Shown here piece by piece: positions 54,414-63,050 of a DNA stretch of 64,000 bases. Numbering within the stretch: the stretch's first letter is position 1; each line of letters begins with the position of its first letter. The notes under the pieces are model-generated. The model searched no databases. It was not told the origin of the DNA and saw only the letters and a list, made by a program, of their open reading frames with translations. Position numbers and translations under genes: made by a program. Source of the DNA: Citromicrobium sp. UBA3494 (GTDB lineage Bacteria > Pseudomonadota > Alphaproteobacteria > Sphingomonadales > Sphingomonadaceae); assembly GCA_002377695.1 (NCBI GenBank), contig DFQH01000001.1, forward strand, positions 194,610 through 258,609, written 5' to 3'.

Positions 54414-55382
54414 ATGTACGATCTTTCAGACCTTTTCCGCTACGGCGGGCTTAGCGCGATAGGGCTGGCCCTGTCCGCCACCGGCCTGCCCGCCAGCGCC
54501 GCCGTCACCCAACCCCAGCCCGCCAAGGTGACGACCTTCCTTGGCACGGCGGACGCCGGCGTCATGCAACAGCCCGGCGAGCGCAGCGAAAATCGTGGCA
54601 ATCGCCGCGAAGTGCGGCTCCAGAACCGCCAGCAGCGTCGGGAAGCCCGACAGCAACAACGGCGCGAGGCACGCCAGCAGACCCGCCAGCAGCAAAGGCG
54701 CGAGGCGCGCCAGCAGGCCCGTCAGCAGCGTCGCGCTTCGCAACCGTCCAACGCTTACGAGCGCACCTGGGAAGCCCGCCGGCAGGCCCGTGAAAACTAC
54801 CGCGCCCAGCAAAGCCGTTCCGAACGCCGCGAAGCTCGCCAGGATCGCCGCGAAGCGCGCCGTGACTACCGCCGCGACCAGCGCCGCGAGACCCGGCAGG
54901 ACCGCAGGGAAGCGCGGCGCGACTATCGCCGCGATCAGCGACGCGAGGCTCGCCGCGAGTACCGCAGGGATCAGCGTCGTGAGGCCCGCCGCGAATATCG
55001 TCGCGACCAGCGCCGCGAAGCGCGTCGCGAGTATCGCCGTGATCAACGGCGCGAGGCCCGCCGCGATTATCGCCGGTGGAACCGCAGCTGGCGGAACAAC
55101 AACCGCTATAACTGGCGCCACTACCGCGCGCAGAACCGCCGTCACTACAATCTCGGCCGGTACTACGCGCCCTACCGGAACTACAGCTATCGTCGCCTGA
55201 GCATCGGCTTCACGCTGGGCAGCCTGTTCTTCGGCAACCGCTACTGGATCAACGATCCGTGGAGCTATCGCCTGCCGCAGGTCTACGGCCCCTACAAGTG
55301 GGTCCGCTATTACGACGACGTGTTGCTGGTGAACACCTACAGCGGCGAAGTGGTCGATGTGATCTACGACTTCTTCTGGTAA
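54414..55382 (+). CDS. Exported Arg-rich RcnB-family protein
   Basis: A 322-residue protein with a signal peptide (about 1-30, LSATGLPASAA), two Arg/Gln/Glu repeat tracts (about 75-105 and 138-221) and a C-terminal RcnB domain with QVYGPYKWVRYYDDVLLVNT. RcnB proteins are periplasmic and linked to nickel/cobalt homeostasis in E. coli, but alphaproteobacterial relatives are mostly uncharacterised. The repeats would be highly basic helices. A strong terminator follows. Confidence 0.85.
   Translation: MYDLSDLFRYGGLSAIGLALSATGLPASAAVTQPQPAKVTTFLGTADAGVMQQPGERSENRGNRREVRLQNRQQRREARQQQRREARQQTRQQQRREARQQARQQRRASQPSNAYERTWEARRQARENYRAQQSRSERREARQDRREARRDYRRDQRRETRQDRREARRDYRRDQRREARREYRRDQRREARREYRRDQRREARREYRRDQRREARRDYRRWNRSWRNNNRYNWRHYRAQNRRHYNLGRYYAPYRNYSYRRLSIGFTLGSLFFGNRYWINDPWSYRLPQVYGPYKWVRYYDDVLLVNTYSGEVVDVIYDFFW
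54825..55076 (+). repeat. Tandem repeats coding a 12-residue Arg-rich unit
   Basis: Residues 138-221 of the RcnB-family protein are built of about seven imperfect copies of RREARREYRRDQ (36 bp each), with RREARQDRREAR variants at the start. DNA copies differ mainly at third codon positions and at Glu/Asp and Ala/Thr exchanges, so the tract could expand or shrink by recombination. Confidence 0.8.
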
Positions 55383-55411
55383 GCCGGACCGCTTCACTCC
55401 GAACATGGATG

Positions 55412-55444
55412 GCCCCGTCGACCAACCCGGTCGGCGGGGCTTTT
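55412..55444 (+). terminator. Rho-independent terminator after the RcnB-family gene
   Basis: GCCCCGTCGACC (55412-55423) pairs with GGTCGGCGGGGC (55429-55440) with one G-T wobble around a 5-base loop, followed by TTTT (55441-55444). Confidence 0.9.
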
Positions 55445-55507
55445 CGTAGTCAGCGGTGGCGGGTTTACGGGCTTTAACGGTGCGGTCGGCGCTGCTAGGG
55501 GAATCGC

Positions 55508-56179
55508 ATGGCGAGCGTGAGTAGCAGACCCCCCGACAAGAACGCGCTGGAGCGCGTCGGCAAGCTGGTCAGGAACCGGCTTGAAGCCGATCCCAAGGCC
55601 TACAAGATCCCGACCGACAAGGCGGAAATCTATGCCATCGGCGAATTCCTGACCTCCAACGAATGCCGCAAGCTGGCAGGGATGATCGACATGGTCGCCC
55701 GCCCCAGCACGCTGTACGAAGGCACCTACAAGGACGGCTTTCGCACGTCCTATTCGGGCAACTTCGATTCGCAGGATCCGATGGTGAAGATGATCAGCCG
55801 CCGGATGGACGACGCGCTGGGCCTGCCCGGCAAGATCGGCGAGACGATGCAGGGCCAGCGGTATCTGCCGGGCCAGCAGTTCAAGGACCATCACGACTAC
55901 TTCTACCCGGAAGAAGAGTACTGGAAGATGGAGCGCAAGAATGGTGGCCAGCGCAGCTGGACCGCGATGCTGTTCCTCAACAACGTGAAGGCCGGCGGCG
56001 CGACCTCATTCCCCGAACTGGGCCTGCGGATCGAGCCCAAGGCGGGCGTCCTGCTGACCTGGAACAACGCCAAGCCCGACGGTACACCCAATGAATGCAC
56101 GCTCCACGCCGGTACGCCGGTGGAGGAAGGCGCGAAATACGTGATTACGCGGTGGTATCGCACCCGCCAGTGGGGCTGA
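55508..56179 (+). CDS. Prolyl 4-hydroxylase-like 2-oxoglutarate/Fe(II) oxygenase
   Basis: A 223-residue P4Hc-domain dioxygenase. The iron ligands are His128 and Asp130 (FKDHHDYF) and His200 (ECTLHAGTPV); Lys210 (EGAKYVITRWYR) is the 2-oxoglutarate-binding residue. FLTSNECRKLAGM and TSYSGNF are typical of the family. It hydroxylates proline or another residue on an unknown protein. AGGGGA is close upstream of ATG 55508. Confidence 0.9.
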   Translation: MASVSSRPPDKNALERVGKLVRNRLEADPKAYKIPTDKAEIYAIGEFLTSNECRKLAGMIDMVARPSTLYEGTYKDGFRTSYSGNFDSQDPMVKMISRRMDDALGLPGKIGETMQGQRYLPGQQFKDHHDYFYPEEEYWKMERKNGGQRSWTAMLFLNNVKAGGATSFPELGLRIEPKAGVLLTWNNAKPDGTPNECTLHAGTPVEEGAKYVITRWYRTRQWG

Positions 56180-56208
56180 GTTCCACGGCAAGTGTGGCAG
56201 GCTGAGCT

Positions 56209-57855
56209 TCAGCCTGCCGCGTTCGCCTTTGCCAGCGCCTCTGCAATCAGCGCGCGGGTGTTGGCGATGCCGTAAAGTGCGATGAAGCTGCCCATGCGCG
56301 GCCCCTGTTCGGACCCCAGCAGCGTCTCGTACAAGGCCCGGAACCAGTCGCGCAGGCTCTCGAAGCCGAATTCCTCGCGCTTGCCGATTTCGTACACGAT
56401 CGTCTGCAGATCCTCCGCGCTCATCTCCGTGGGCACCTGCGACAATTCTCCGTCCAGCGCGGCGAGCGCCGAAGCCTCGTTCGGCGTCGGCGCCCGGCGC
56501 TGGAGCGTCGGGGCGATGAAATCGCGGTTGTAGGCCAGCGCCGTGCCGACCAGCGCATCGAGTTCGGGATGCTTCGCGGGATCGGGATCGTCGATATAGT
56601 TGCCGAGATAGGACCAGACCTGATCGCGCGTGGCGGTCGCACCCATGACCCCGACGAGGTTGAGCAGAAGACCATAGGTCACCGGCAGGCTGTCGCCCGC
56701 GCCCGAAGCTTCCTCCGCCGCGTAGCCGCCATTCGCGCGCAGCAGGTGCCACACCGGATTGCCGAGCTGCTTGTCCAGCGGCTGGTCGGGCAGACGCTCC
56801 CGGAACTGCCAGTAGTCGTCCACCGCGCGCGGTATCACGCCGACATGCAGCTGCTTGGCGCTCTTGGGATTGGGGAAGATGTAAAAGCCCAGCGATTCCT
56901 CGCTGCCATAGGTCAGCCATTCGTCGATCGTCAGGCCGTTGCCCTTCGACTTGCTGATCTTCTCGCCCTTTTCATCCAGGAACAGCTCGTAGATCAGGCC
57001 CTCCGGCTTGCGGCCACCGAGCACCCTGGCAATCTTGCCGGATTGCACGCCGGTATCGGTCAGGTCCTTGCCGTACATCTCGTAATCGACGCCCAGCGCA
57101 ACCCAGCGCATGGCGAAGTCGACCTTCCACTGCAGCTTGGCCATACCGCCCAGCGCCGATTGCTCGACCACGGTTCCGTCCTCGTCGGTGAAGCGGATCG
57201 TGCCCGCAGAGGCATCGACCACCTCGACCGGCACCTGCAACACCCGGCCCGTGACGGGACTGATCGGCATGATGGGCGAATAGGTCTTGCGACGCTCCTC
57301 CCGCAGCGTGGGCAGCATGATGTCGAGAATCGCCTGATTATTGGCGAGCACGTTCTTCAGCGCATCGTCGAAGGCGCCCGAATTGTACCGATCATGCGCA
57401 GCGACGAATTCGTACTGGAACCCGAAACGGTCCAGGAATTCGCGCAGCTTGGCGTTGTTGTGATGCGCAAAGCTGGGGTGATCGGTGCCGAAGGGGTTGG
57501 GAATGCGGCTGAGCGGCTTGTGCAGGTTCGCCTGGAGCAGATCCGCGTTGGGCACGTTGTCCGGCACCTTGCGCAGCCCGTCCATGTCGTCGGAAAACGC
57601 CACCAGCCGCGTCTTGCCGTCCTCGGGCCGCGCGCCGATCAGCGCCTCGAACGCGCGGCGTACCAGCGTTGTCCGCAGCACTTCCTGAAACGTGCCGATA
57701 TGCGGCAGGCCCGAGGGGCCATAACCGGTTTCGAAGAGGATCGGCGAACCGTCGGGTTTCGCGCCATCGGGATAGCGCTTGAGCAACTTCTGCGCCTCCT
57801 GGAACGGCCAAGCCTTGGAGGTGCGGGCGGCGGCGATCAGATCTTGCATGCTCAT
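56209..57855 (-). CDS. lysK: Lysyl-tRNA synthetase, class I
   Basis: Class I LysRS charges tRNA-Lys and replaces the class II enzyme in most alphaproteobacteria. The 548-residue protein has the HIGH-type motif PHIG (51-54) in PSGLPHIGTF, the KMSKS-type KISKSKGNG (about 297-305), and the long alpha-helical anticodon-binding C-terminus. Start ATG 57855. Confidence 0.96.
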   Translation of the reverse strand: MSMQDLIAAARTSKAWPFQEAQKLLKRYPDGAKPDGSPILFETGYGPSGLPHIGTFQEVLRTTLVRRAFEALIGARPEDGKTRLVAFSDDMDGLRKVPDNVPNADLLQANLHKPLSRIPNPFGTDHPSFAHHNNAKLREFLDRFGFQYEFVAAHDRYNSGAFDDALKNVLANNQAILDIMLPTLREERRKTYSPIMPISPVTGRVLQVPVEVVDASAGTIRFTDEDGTVVEQSALGGMAKLQWKVDFAMRWVALGVDYEMYGKDLTDTGVQSGKIARVLGGRKPEGLIYELFLDEKGEKISKSKGNGLTIDEWLTYGSEESLGFYIFPNPKSAKQLHVGVIPRAVDDYWQFRERLPDQPLDKQLGNPVWHLLRANGGYAAEEASGAGDSLPVTYGLLLNLVGVMGATATRDQVWSYLGNYIDDPDPAKHPELDALVGTALAYNRDFIAPTLQRRAPTPNEASALAALDGELSQVPTEMSAEDLQTIVYEIGKREEFGFESLRDWFRALYETLLGSEQGPRMGSFIALYGIANTRALIAEALAKANAAG

Positions 57856-57906
57856 GGCACGCGCATGTGCTGTGTTGCGCGCGATGTTGCAAGCGCGAAG
57901 CCGTAG

Positions 57907-58434
57907 CTAGTCCGCTGGGCCCAGCGTTTCGTCGAGGTCGCGCGGGCGCTTGAAATGGATCAGCTTGCCATTGCTCTGGCCCAGTTCAGTCCAATCGTCG
58001 ATCGGCAGTTGGAGGACGGCGAAGGACGCGGTGGGGAACTTGACCATCGCCTCCCGGAAATCTGCCGTCTCCTCGTCCGGCGATACGAGCGCCAGCAAAA
58101 CGTCCTGCAACCCCGGATTATGCGCCGCGATCAGCACGCAATCGGCATCGCCCGCCAGTTCCTTGACCAGATCGAAGTGAGTCTCCGTTCCCGCAAGGTA
58201 AAGGCGCGGATCGAACTGCGTCTCCACCCCCAGCTTCGCGGCGTCGAGGGTCAGGCGAACGCGTTCCGCCGGGCTCGCCAGCACGATGTCCCAGTTCGGC
58301 TCCTGGCTGCGGATGTGGCGCCCCATCAATGCCGCGCCGCGCCGACCGCGCTCGTTCAGCCCGCGGTCGAAATCGCGCTGGTCGCGGTCGCCCCAATCGG
58401 ACTTGGCATGGCGGAACAGGCCGAGATGTTTCAT
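57907..58434 (-). CDS. SixA-like phosphohistidine phosphatase
   Basis: A 175-residue histidine phosphatase with the catalytic RHG-type motif as LFRHAKSDWGD and the second His in LIAAHNPGLQDVL. SixA in E. coli dephosphorylates phosphohistidine in the nitrogen PTS; the target here is unknown. Start ATG 58434 has AAAGG upstream. Confidence 0.88.
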   Translation of the reverse strand: MKHLGLFRHAKSDWGDRDQRDFDRGLNERGRRGAALMGRHIRSQEPNWDIVLASPAERVRLTLDAAKLGVETQFDPRLYLAGTETHFDLVKELAGDADCVLIAAHNPGLQDVLLALVSPDEETADFREAMVKFPTASFAVLQLPIDDWTELGQSNGKLIHFKRPRDLDETLGPAD

Positions 58435-58468
58435 CGATTTTGCGCCTTTCCCGCCAGACTGCTTATCC

Positions 58469-61240
58469 TCAACCCGCTGTCGCGTCGAGCGCGGCGGACA
58501 GGTTGCGTCCCTGCCCTGCCGGCGGCCCGGCGGCAAGGCGGGAAACGGCTTCGTCCAGCGTGACCCTGTGGATCGGCGTGCCTTCGGGGAAGGCGCTGAG
58601 CAGGCGGCTGGGGAATGCGGCGGACAGGACGACGAAATGCCCGCTGTCCTCACGCGAACGGATCAGCCGCCCGAAGGCCTGCGCCAGTCGCGCACGGATG
58701 ATCCGGTCGTCATAGGCTCCGCCGCCGCCTCCCGCTTCGGCGAAAGCGGCACGCCGTGCGCGATGAAGGATCGTGGGGCGCGGCCATGGGACCGCCTCCA
58801 GCACCACGCTGCGCAAGCTCTCGCCCGGAACGTCGATCCCGTCGCGCAGGGCATCCGTGCCCAGCAGGCTGGCGCGCGGATCATCGCCGAAGATGTCGGT
58901 CAGCGTGCCGGTATCGATCGGGTCCACATGCTGGGCGTACAGGGGCAGGCGCGCCCGGGCGAGCCGATCTGCAATGCGCGCATGGACCGCGCGCAGCCGC
59001 TTGATCGCGGTGAACAGGCCAAGCGTGCCGCCGCCTGCAGCCTCAATCAGACGGGCGTAAGCGCCAGCCAGCCCGGCGATGTCGCCGCGCTTGATGTCGG
59101 TGACGATCAGCACCTCGGCGTTACTCGCATAGTCGAACGGGCTTGGCTGGCTGGTGAGATGGGGCGCGAGCCCGATATGATCCGCGCCGCTGGCAGCGAT
59201 GGCGCGGGTCCAGTCGACTTCGCCTTCGGAATCGCGGTCGGCCAGCGTCGCGCTGGTCAGCATCACTCCGTGAGACGGTTCGAGGACGACCTTCGCGAAG
59301 GGCTTCATGGGATCGAGCCAGCGCCGGTGCAGGCCGATATCGTATTCGCGCGATTCGAACCGGTCGACCGCCAGCCAATCGACGAAATCCGCGTCCGCAG
59401 GTCCGCCGATGCGGGCCAGCAGGGCTTCCCATGCCGCGATCAGATCCACCCGCCACGCCAGCGAATGGCGCGCCCCTTCGATTCGGGCCCGGCCCTGTGA
59501 GTCGAGCCAGTCGGGTGCATCCTCCATTACCGCCTCGAGCCGCTGACCAAGCTTCAGCAGCGGTTTGCGCAGGTCCGCCAGCGCAGCCTGTGCGTCCTGC
59601 GCCGCATCGACCAGCGCGCCGGGCGGATCGGCGATCTCTGTCTCGATCCCGTATCCCGCTTCGGAACCGCCGCTCTCGTCGCGGGCGAACACCGTGGCGC
59701 GCACCTGCGCCAGCAGTTCTTCCAGCGGACCCGAAGGAGCGCCCTCTCCGATCCGGCCAAGCCAGCCGTCAGCGGGCAACGCCTGTGCTGCCTCGATCGC
59801 GGCCTCGACCGCTTCCCCGCCAGCGTCGTCATACGAAGACACGTCGGCAAGCCGCGCCGCGAGCCCGCGCCTGCGACCGCGCGTGTTGCGTTCCGGCCCG
59901 ATGATCCAGCGGCGCAGTTCTATCGCCTCCTGCCCGGTCAGCGCGGCGGCAAAAGTGCTGTCGGCGGCGTCGAAGACGTGATGCCCCTCGTCGAAGATCA
60001 TCCGCGTCGGCGGGTGGCCGTGGTGGCGACCGCGAGCAGCATTGATCATCACCAGCGCGTGATTCGCGATCACGAGGTCGGCCTGGGCAGAGGTGCGCGC
60101 CGCGCGTTCGATGAAGCACTTTCGGTAGTGCGGGCAGCCGGCATAGACGCATTCACCGCGCTGGTCCGTCAGCGCGGTGATCCCTCGCCGGGGGAACAGC
60201 GTACCCAGCCACCCGGGCAGATCGCCGCCGATCATGTCTCCATCGCGCGTGTACTGCGCCCAGCGGGACACAAGATGGGCGAGCACCGCCCCACGTCCCG
60301 CAAAACCGCCCTGCATCGCGTCTTCGAGGTTCAGCAGGCACAGGTAGTTCTCGCGCCCCTTGCGGACCACCACGGGCGCGGACCCGTCGACGCGCTTTTC
60401 CGGCCAGGCACGGCGGCTCTCTCTCCGCAGCTGGCGCTGGAGGTTCTTGGTATAGGTGCTGACCCAGAGCGTGCCCTGCGCGCGCTCTGCCCAGACGCTG
60501 GCAGGCGAGAGATAGCCCAGCGTCTTGCCGATTCCCGTGCCCGCCTGCGCGAGCAACAATTGCGGCTTGGCCCGTTTCTCTCGCGGCGCGAAGATGCGCG
60601 CGACTTCGGCGGCGTAGGCCCGCTGCCCCTCGCGCTTTTCCGCGCCCTCGCCGGTCAGCCGGGCAAGCTGTGCCTGCACCTCTTCCTCGCCAATGGAGAC
60701 CTGCGCAGGTTGCGGGCGCTCTGGCGTTTCCTCCCATTCGGGCAGGGTCGCAAAAAGCCAGCGTTCCGCCTTGTCCGGCTTAGCCACAAAGGGCGCCAAC
60801 ACCTGTGCCCAGGGCCAGCGCGCGCGGGCGAGCGATTGCAGCGTGCTCCATGCGCCATGCCGCTCCGCCCAGTCGTCACGCCCGCACACGGCCAGCATCG
60901 CGGCCAGCGCATCGCGCAGGAAGGCGGGAGTCGCGGCGTCATCCTGCGGCGGCTCGATATCGAGCGCGGCAGCAAGGCCCTTGGGTGTGGGCACGCAAAA
61001 CTGCGCGGGATGCAGGAAGGCATAGAGCTCGAGCAGATCGAGCCCGGAGAGATCGGGATACCCCAGTCGCGCGGCCACCAGCGGGGCGTTGAGCATGAGC
61101 ACAGGCGTATCGGCGCAGGCATTGATCGCCTGCCCCTTGCCGATCTCCTGCGTGGTGCCATCGGGGGTGCCCAGCCACAGGCCCGCATGGCTGGCATGGA
61201 GCGCGGGCAAGGCAGGCGGTTCGGGCGTCGGCGCGGCCAT
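58469..61240 (-). CDS. DinG/XPD-like iron-sulfur DNA helicase
   Basis: A 923-residue superfamily 2 helicase: Walker A AGTGIGKT (233-240), DEGH box (417-420) and a four-Cys cluster region with Cys301, Cys364, Cys369 and Cys375 for a 4Fe-4S cluster, as in XPD/DinG. The C-terminal motifs GTDALRDGIDVPG and QAFGRLIRSRED are also present. A roughly 190-residue N-terminal extension precedes the helicase core; alphaproteobacterial DinG-like proteins share it, as I recall. It probably unwinds R-loops or damaged DNA. Confidence 0.9.
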   Translation of the reverse strand: MAAPTPEPPALPALHASHAGLWLGTPDGTTQEIGKGQAINACADTPVLMLNAPLVAARLGYPDLSGLDLLELYAFLHPAQFCVPTPKGLAAALDIEPPQDDAATPAFLRDALAAMLAVCGRDDWAERHGAWSTLQSLARARWPWAQVLAPFVAKPDKAERWLFATLPEWEETPERPQPAQVSIGEEEVQAQLARLTGEGAEKREGQRAYAAEVARIFAPREKRAKPQLLLAQAGTGIGKTLGYLSPASVWAERAQGTLWVSTYTKNLQRQLRRESRRAWPEKRVDGSAPVVVRKGRENYLCLLNLEDAMQGGFAGRGAVLAHLVSRWAQYTRDGDMIGGDLPGWLGTLFPRRGITALTDQRGECVYAGCPHYRKCFIERAARTSAQADLVIANHALVMINAARGRHHGHPPTRMIFDEGHHVFDAADSTFAAALTGQEAIELRRWIIGPERNTRGRRRGLAARLADVSSYDDAGGEAVEAAIEAAQALPADGWLGRIGEGAPSGPLEELLAQVRATVFARDESGGSEAGYGIETEIADPPGALVDAAQDAQAALADLRKPLLKLGQRLEAVMEDAPDWLDSQGRARIEGARHSLAWRVDLIAAWEALLARIGGPADADFVDWLAVDRFESREYDIGLHRRWLDPMKPFAKVVLEPSHGVMLTSATLADRDSEGEVDWTRAIAASGADHIGLAPHLTSQPSPFDYASNAEVLIVTDIKRGDIAGLAGAYARLIEAAGGGTLGLFTAIKRLRAVHARIADRLARARLPLYAQHVDPIDTGTLTDIFGDDPRASLLGTDALRDGIDVPGESLRSVVLEAVPWPRPTILHRARRAAFAEAGGGGGAYDDRIIRARLAQAFGRLIRSREDSGHFVVLSAAFPSRLLSAFPEGTPIHRVTLDEAVSRLAAGPPAGQGRNLSAALDATAG

Positions 61241-61288
61241 CGCGGCCTTTTCGGGCGCGCGGAACGAAAAGTAAACAGCGAGGAGGCG

Positions 61289-62212
61289 CTAAACCCCGGC
61301 GTTGCCAACCACGAAGCACGCCGCCGCCAGCAGAAAGCCTGCCCAGCGGTTCGATCGGAAACGGGCGAGCGGATTCTCGGAATCGCTCTCGTCCAGCGTC
61401 ACCACCTGCCACGCGAGATGCCAGCCGACGGGCAGCAGCGTGATCCAGGAAACCCAATCCTCGCGCAGCAGCCAGAAACCGAGGGCCCACAGGAAGATCG
61501 CGCCACCATAGCACAGCGCAACGCCCTGCTTCACCTTGCCCCCCATCCTGAGCGCGCTCGACCGAATACCCACCAGAGCATCGTCCTCGCGGTCCTGCAC
61601 CGCGTAGATCGTGTCATAGCCGACGGTCCACAGCGCACAGCCGAGATAGACCGCCAGGGCCACGCCCCAGTTCTCTCCCACCAGCGTCGCCCAGCCGACC
61701 AGCACGCCCCAGTTGAAGGTCAGCCCCAGCCAGGCCTGCGGCCACCAGGTAATCCGCTTCATGAAGGGATAGGCAGCGACAAGCAGCAGGCTTGCCAGCG
61801 CGACGATCTGCGCCTGCAGCGGCAATTGCAGCAGTACGACCAGCCCGACCAAGCTCAGCGCGCCGAGCCAGATCCACGCGGTCCGTTTGGAAACGCGCCC
61901 GCTGGCAATCGGTCGGCTGGCGGTGCGTGCCACCTTCTTGTCCAGTTCGGCGTCGGTGATGTCGTTATAGACGCAGCCCGCGCCGCGCATCGCAATGCTG
62001 CCGGCCAGCAACATCGCAAGAAGGCCCCACTGCCAGCCCGCACCGCTCAGCCAGACGCCGAAAACGCAGGGCCAGAACAGCAGCCACCAGCCGATAGGCC
62101 GATCGAAACGGGCCAGCTGGGCAAGATCACGCGGAAGCTGCGGCAGCCGCTCGATCAGGCCGCGGTGCTCGCTGTCGGGGACGATCGTGTCGGCGGAGTC
62201 GCTGCTGCTCAT
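61289..62212 (-). CDS. ubiA: 4-hydroxybenzoate polyprenyltransferase
   Basis: UbiA prenylates 4-hydroxybenzoate in ubiquinone synthesis. The 307-residue membrane protein has the first Asp-rich motif YNDITDAELDKKV and the second YAVQDREDD, and about eight TM helices. Start ATG 62212 was chosen; an in-frame ATG upstream (62263) would overlap the divergent rsmE start. Confidence 0.93.
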   Translation of the reverse strand: MSSSDSADTIVPDSEHRGLIERLPQLPRDLAQLARFDRPIGWWLLFWPCVFGVWLSGAGWQWGLLAMLLAGSIAMRGAGCVYNDITDAELDKKVARTASRPIASGRVSKRTAWIWLGALSLVGLVVLLQLPLQAQIVALASLLLVAAYPFMKRITWWPQAWLGLTFNWGVLVGWATLVGENWGVALAVYLGCALWTVGYDTIYAVQDREDDALVGIRSSALRMGGKVKQGVALCYGGAIFLWALGFWLLREDWVSWITLLPVGWHLAWQVVTLDESDSENPLARFRSNRWAGFLLAAACFVVGNAGV

Positions 62213-62252
62213 GGACTTGCTCCATAGCGCGGCGCGTGCCACCTGCCCAGCC

Positions 62253-63008
62253 ATGCCCGCCACCCCCGCCTGGCCTCCGAAAAGCGCGCCGCGCCTGTTC
62301 GTCGAGAACGAGCTGGGCGAAGGGTGCGACCTCGCACTGGAAGGCGCTCGCGCGCATTACCTCGGCAAGGTCATGCGCGTGTCCGAAGGCGACACCGTGA
62401 TCCTATGCGACGATGTCACAGGCGAATGGGCCGCCCGAGTGGGCCAAGTGGACAAGCGCCGAGTCGAAGTGACGGTCGTCGAACGCCTGCGCCCGCGCGA
62501 GGAGGTGCCCGACCTGTGGCTTTGCCCAGCGCTGCTCAAGAAAGATCGTTTCGATCTGGTGCTGGAAAAGGCGACCGAACTGGGCGTCTCGGCCATTCAT
62601 CCCGTCGTTACGCGCCGCTGCGTGGCGGACAAGCTGAACCCGGAAAGGGCGCGTACCATTGTAACCGAAGCGGCAGAACAATGCGCGCGCACCGCGCTGC
62701 CCACACTGGCCGATCCCGTGAAGCTCGATGCATTGCTCGCGGCGTGGCCAACCGATCGCGCGCTGTTCTTTGCCGACGAGGAAGGGGGGAGCGCGGCTGC
62801 CAGTCAGTTTGCTGCGCATGAGGGCCCCGCAGCAATCCTGACCGGCCCCGAAGGCGGCTTCGACGATGCGGAACGCGGGAAGATTCGCGCACTGCCCCAG
62901 GCCGTACCGATCACTCTGGGTCCGCGCATCCTTCGCGGCGAAACCGCGGCCCAGGCTGCGGTCGCGGTATGGATGGCCGCAGCGGGCGACTGGGGCACGG
63001 ATCAATAA
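62253..63008 (+). CDS. rsmE: 16S rRNA m3U1498 methyltransferase
   Basis: RsmE methylates U1498 of 16S rRNA. The 251-residue SPOUT protein has an N-terminal PUA-like domain (FVENELGEG to RVSEGDTVILCDD) and the C-terminal knot with LTGPEGGFDDAE and ITLGPRILRGETA for SAM binding. Start ATG 62253. gshA follows 42 bp later. Confidence 0.93.
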   Translation: MPATPAWPPKSAPRLFVENELGEGCDLALEGARAHYLGKVMRVSEGDTVILCDDVTGEWAARVGQVDKRRVEVTVVERLRPREEVPDLWLCPALLKKDRFDLVLEKATELGVSAIHPVVTRRCVADKLNPERARTIVTEAAEQCARTALPTLADPVKLDALLAAWPTDRALFFADEEGGSAAASQFAAHEGPAAILTGPEGGFDDAERGKIRALPQAVPITLGPRILRGETAAQAAVAVWMAAAGDWGTDQ

Positions 63009-63050
63009 AATCCCTTCCCTCGCGCGGATGGGTTTCCTAACGCCACCTGC

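Noticed and set aside
54825..55076. CRISPR-like regular repeats
   Set aside because: The units are in-frame, contiguous and coding, without unique spacers. No cas genes are present.
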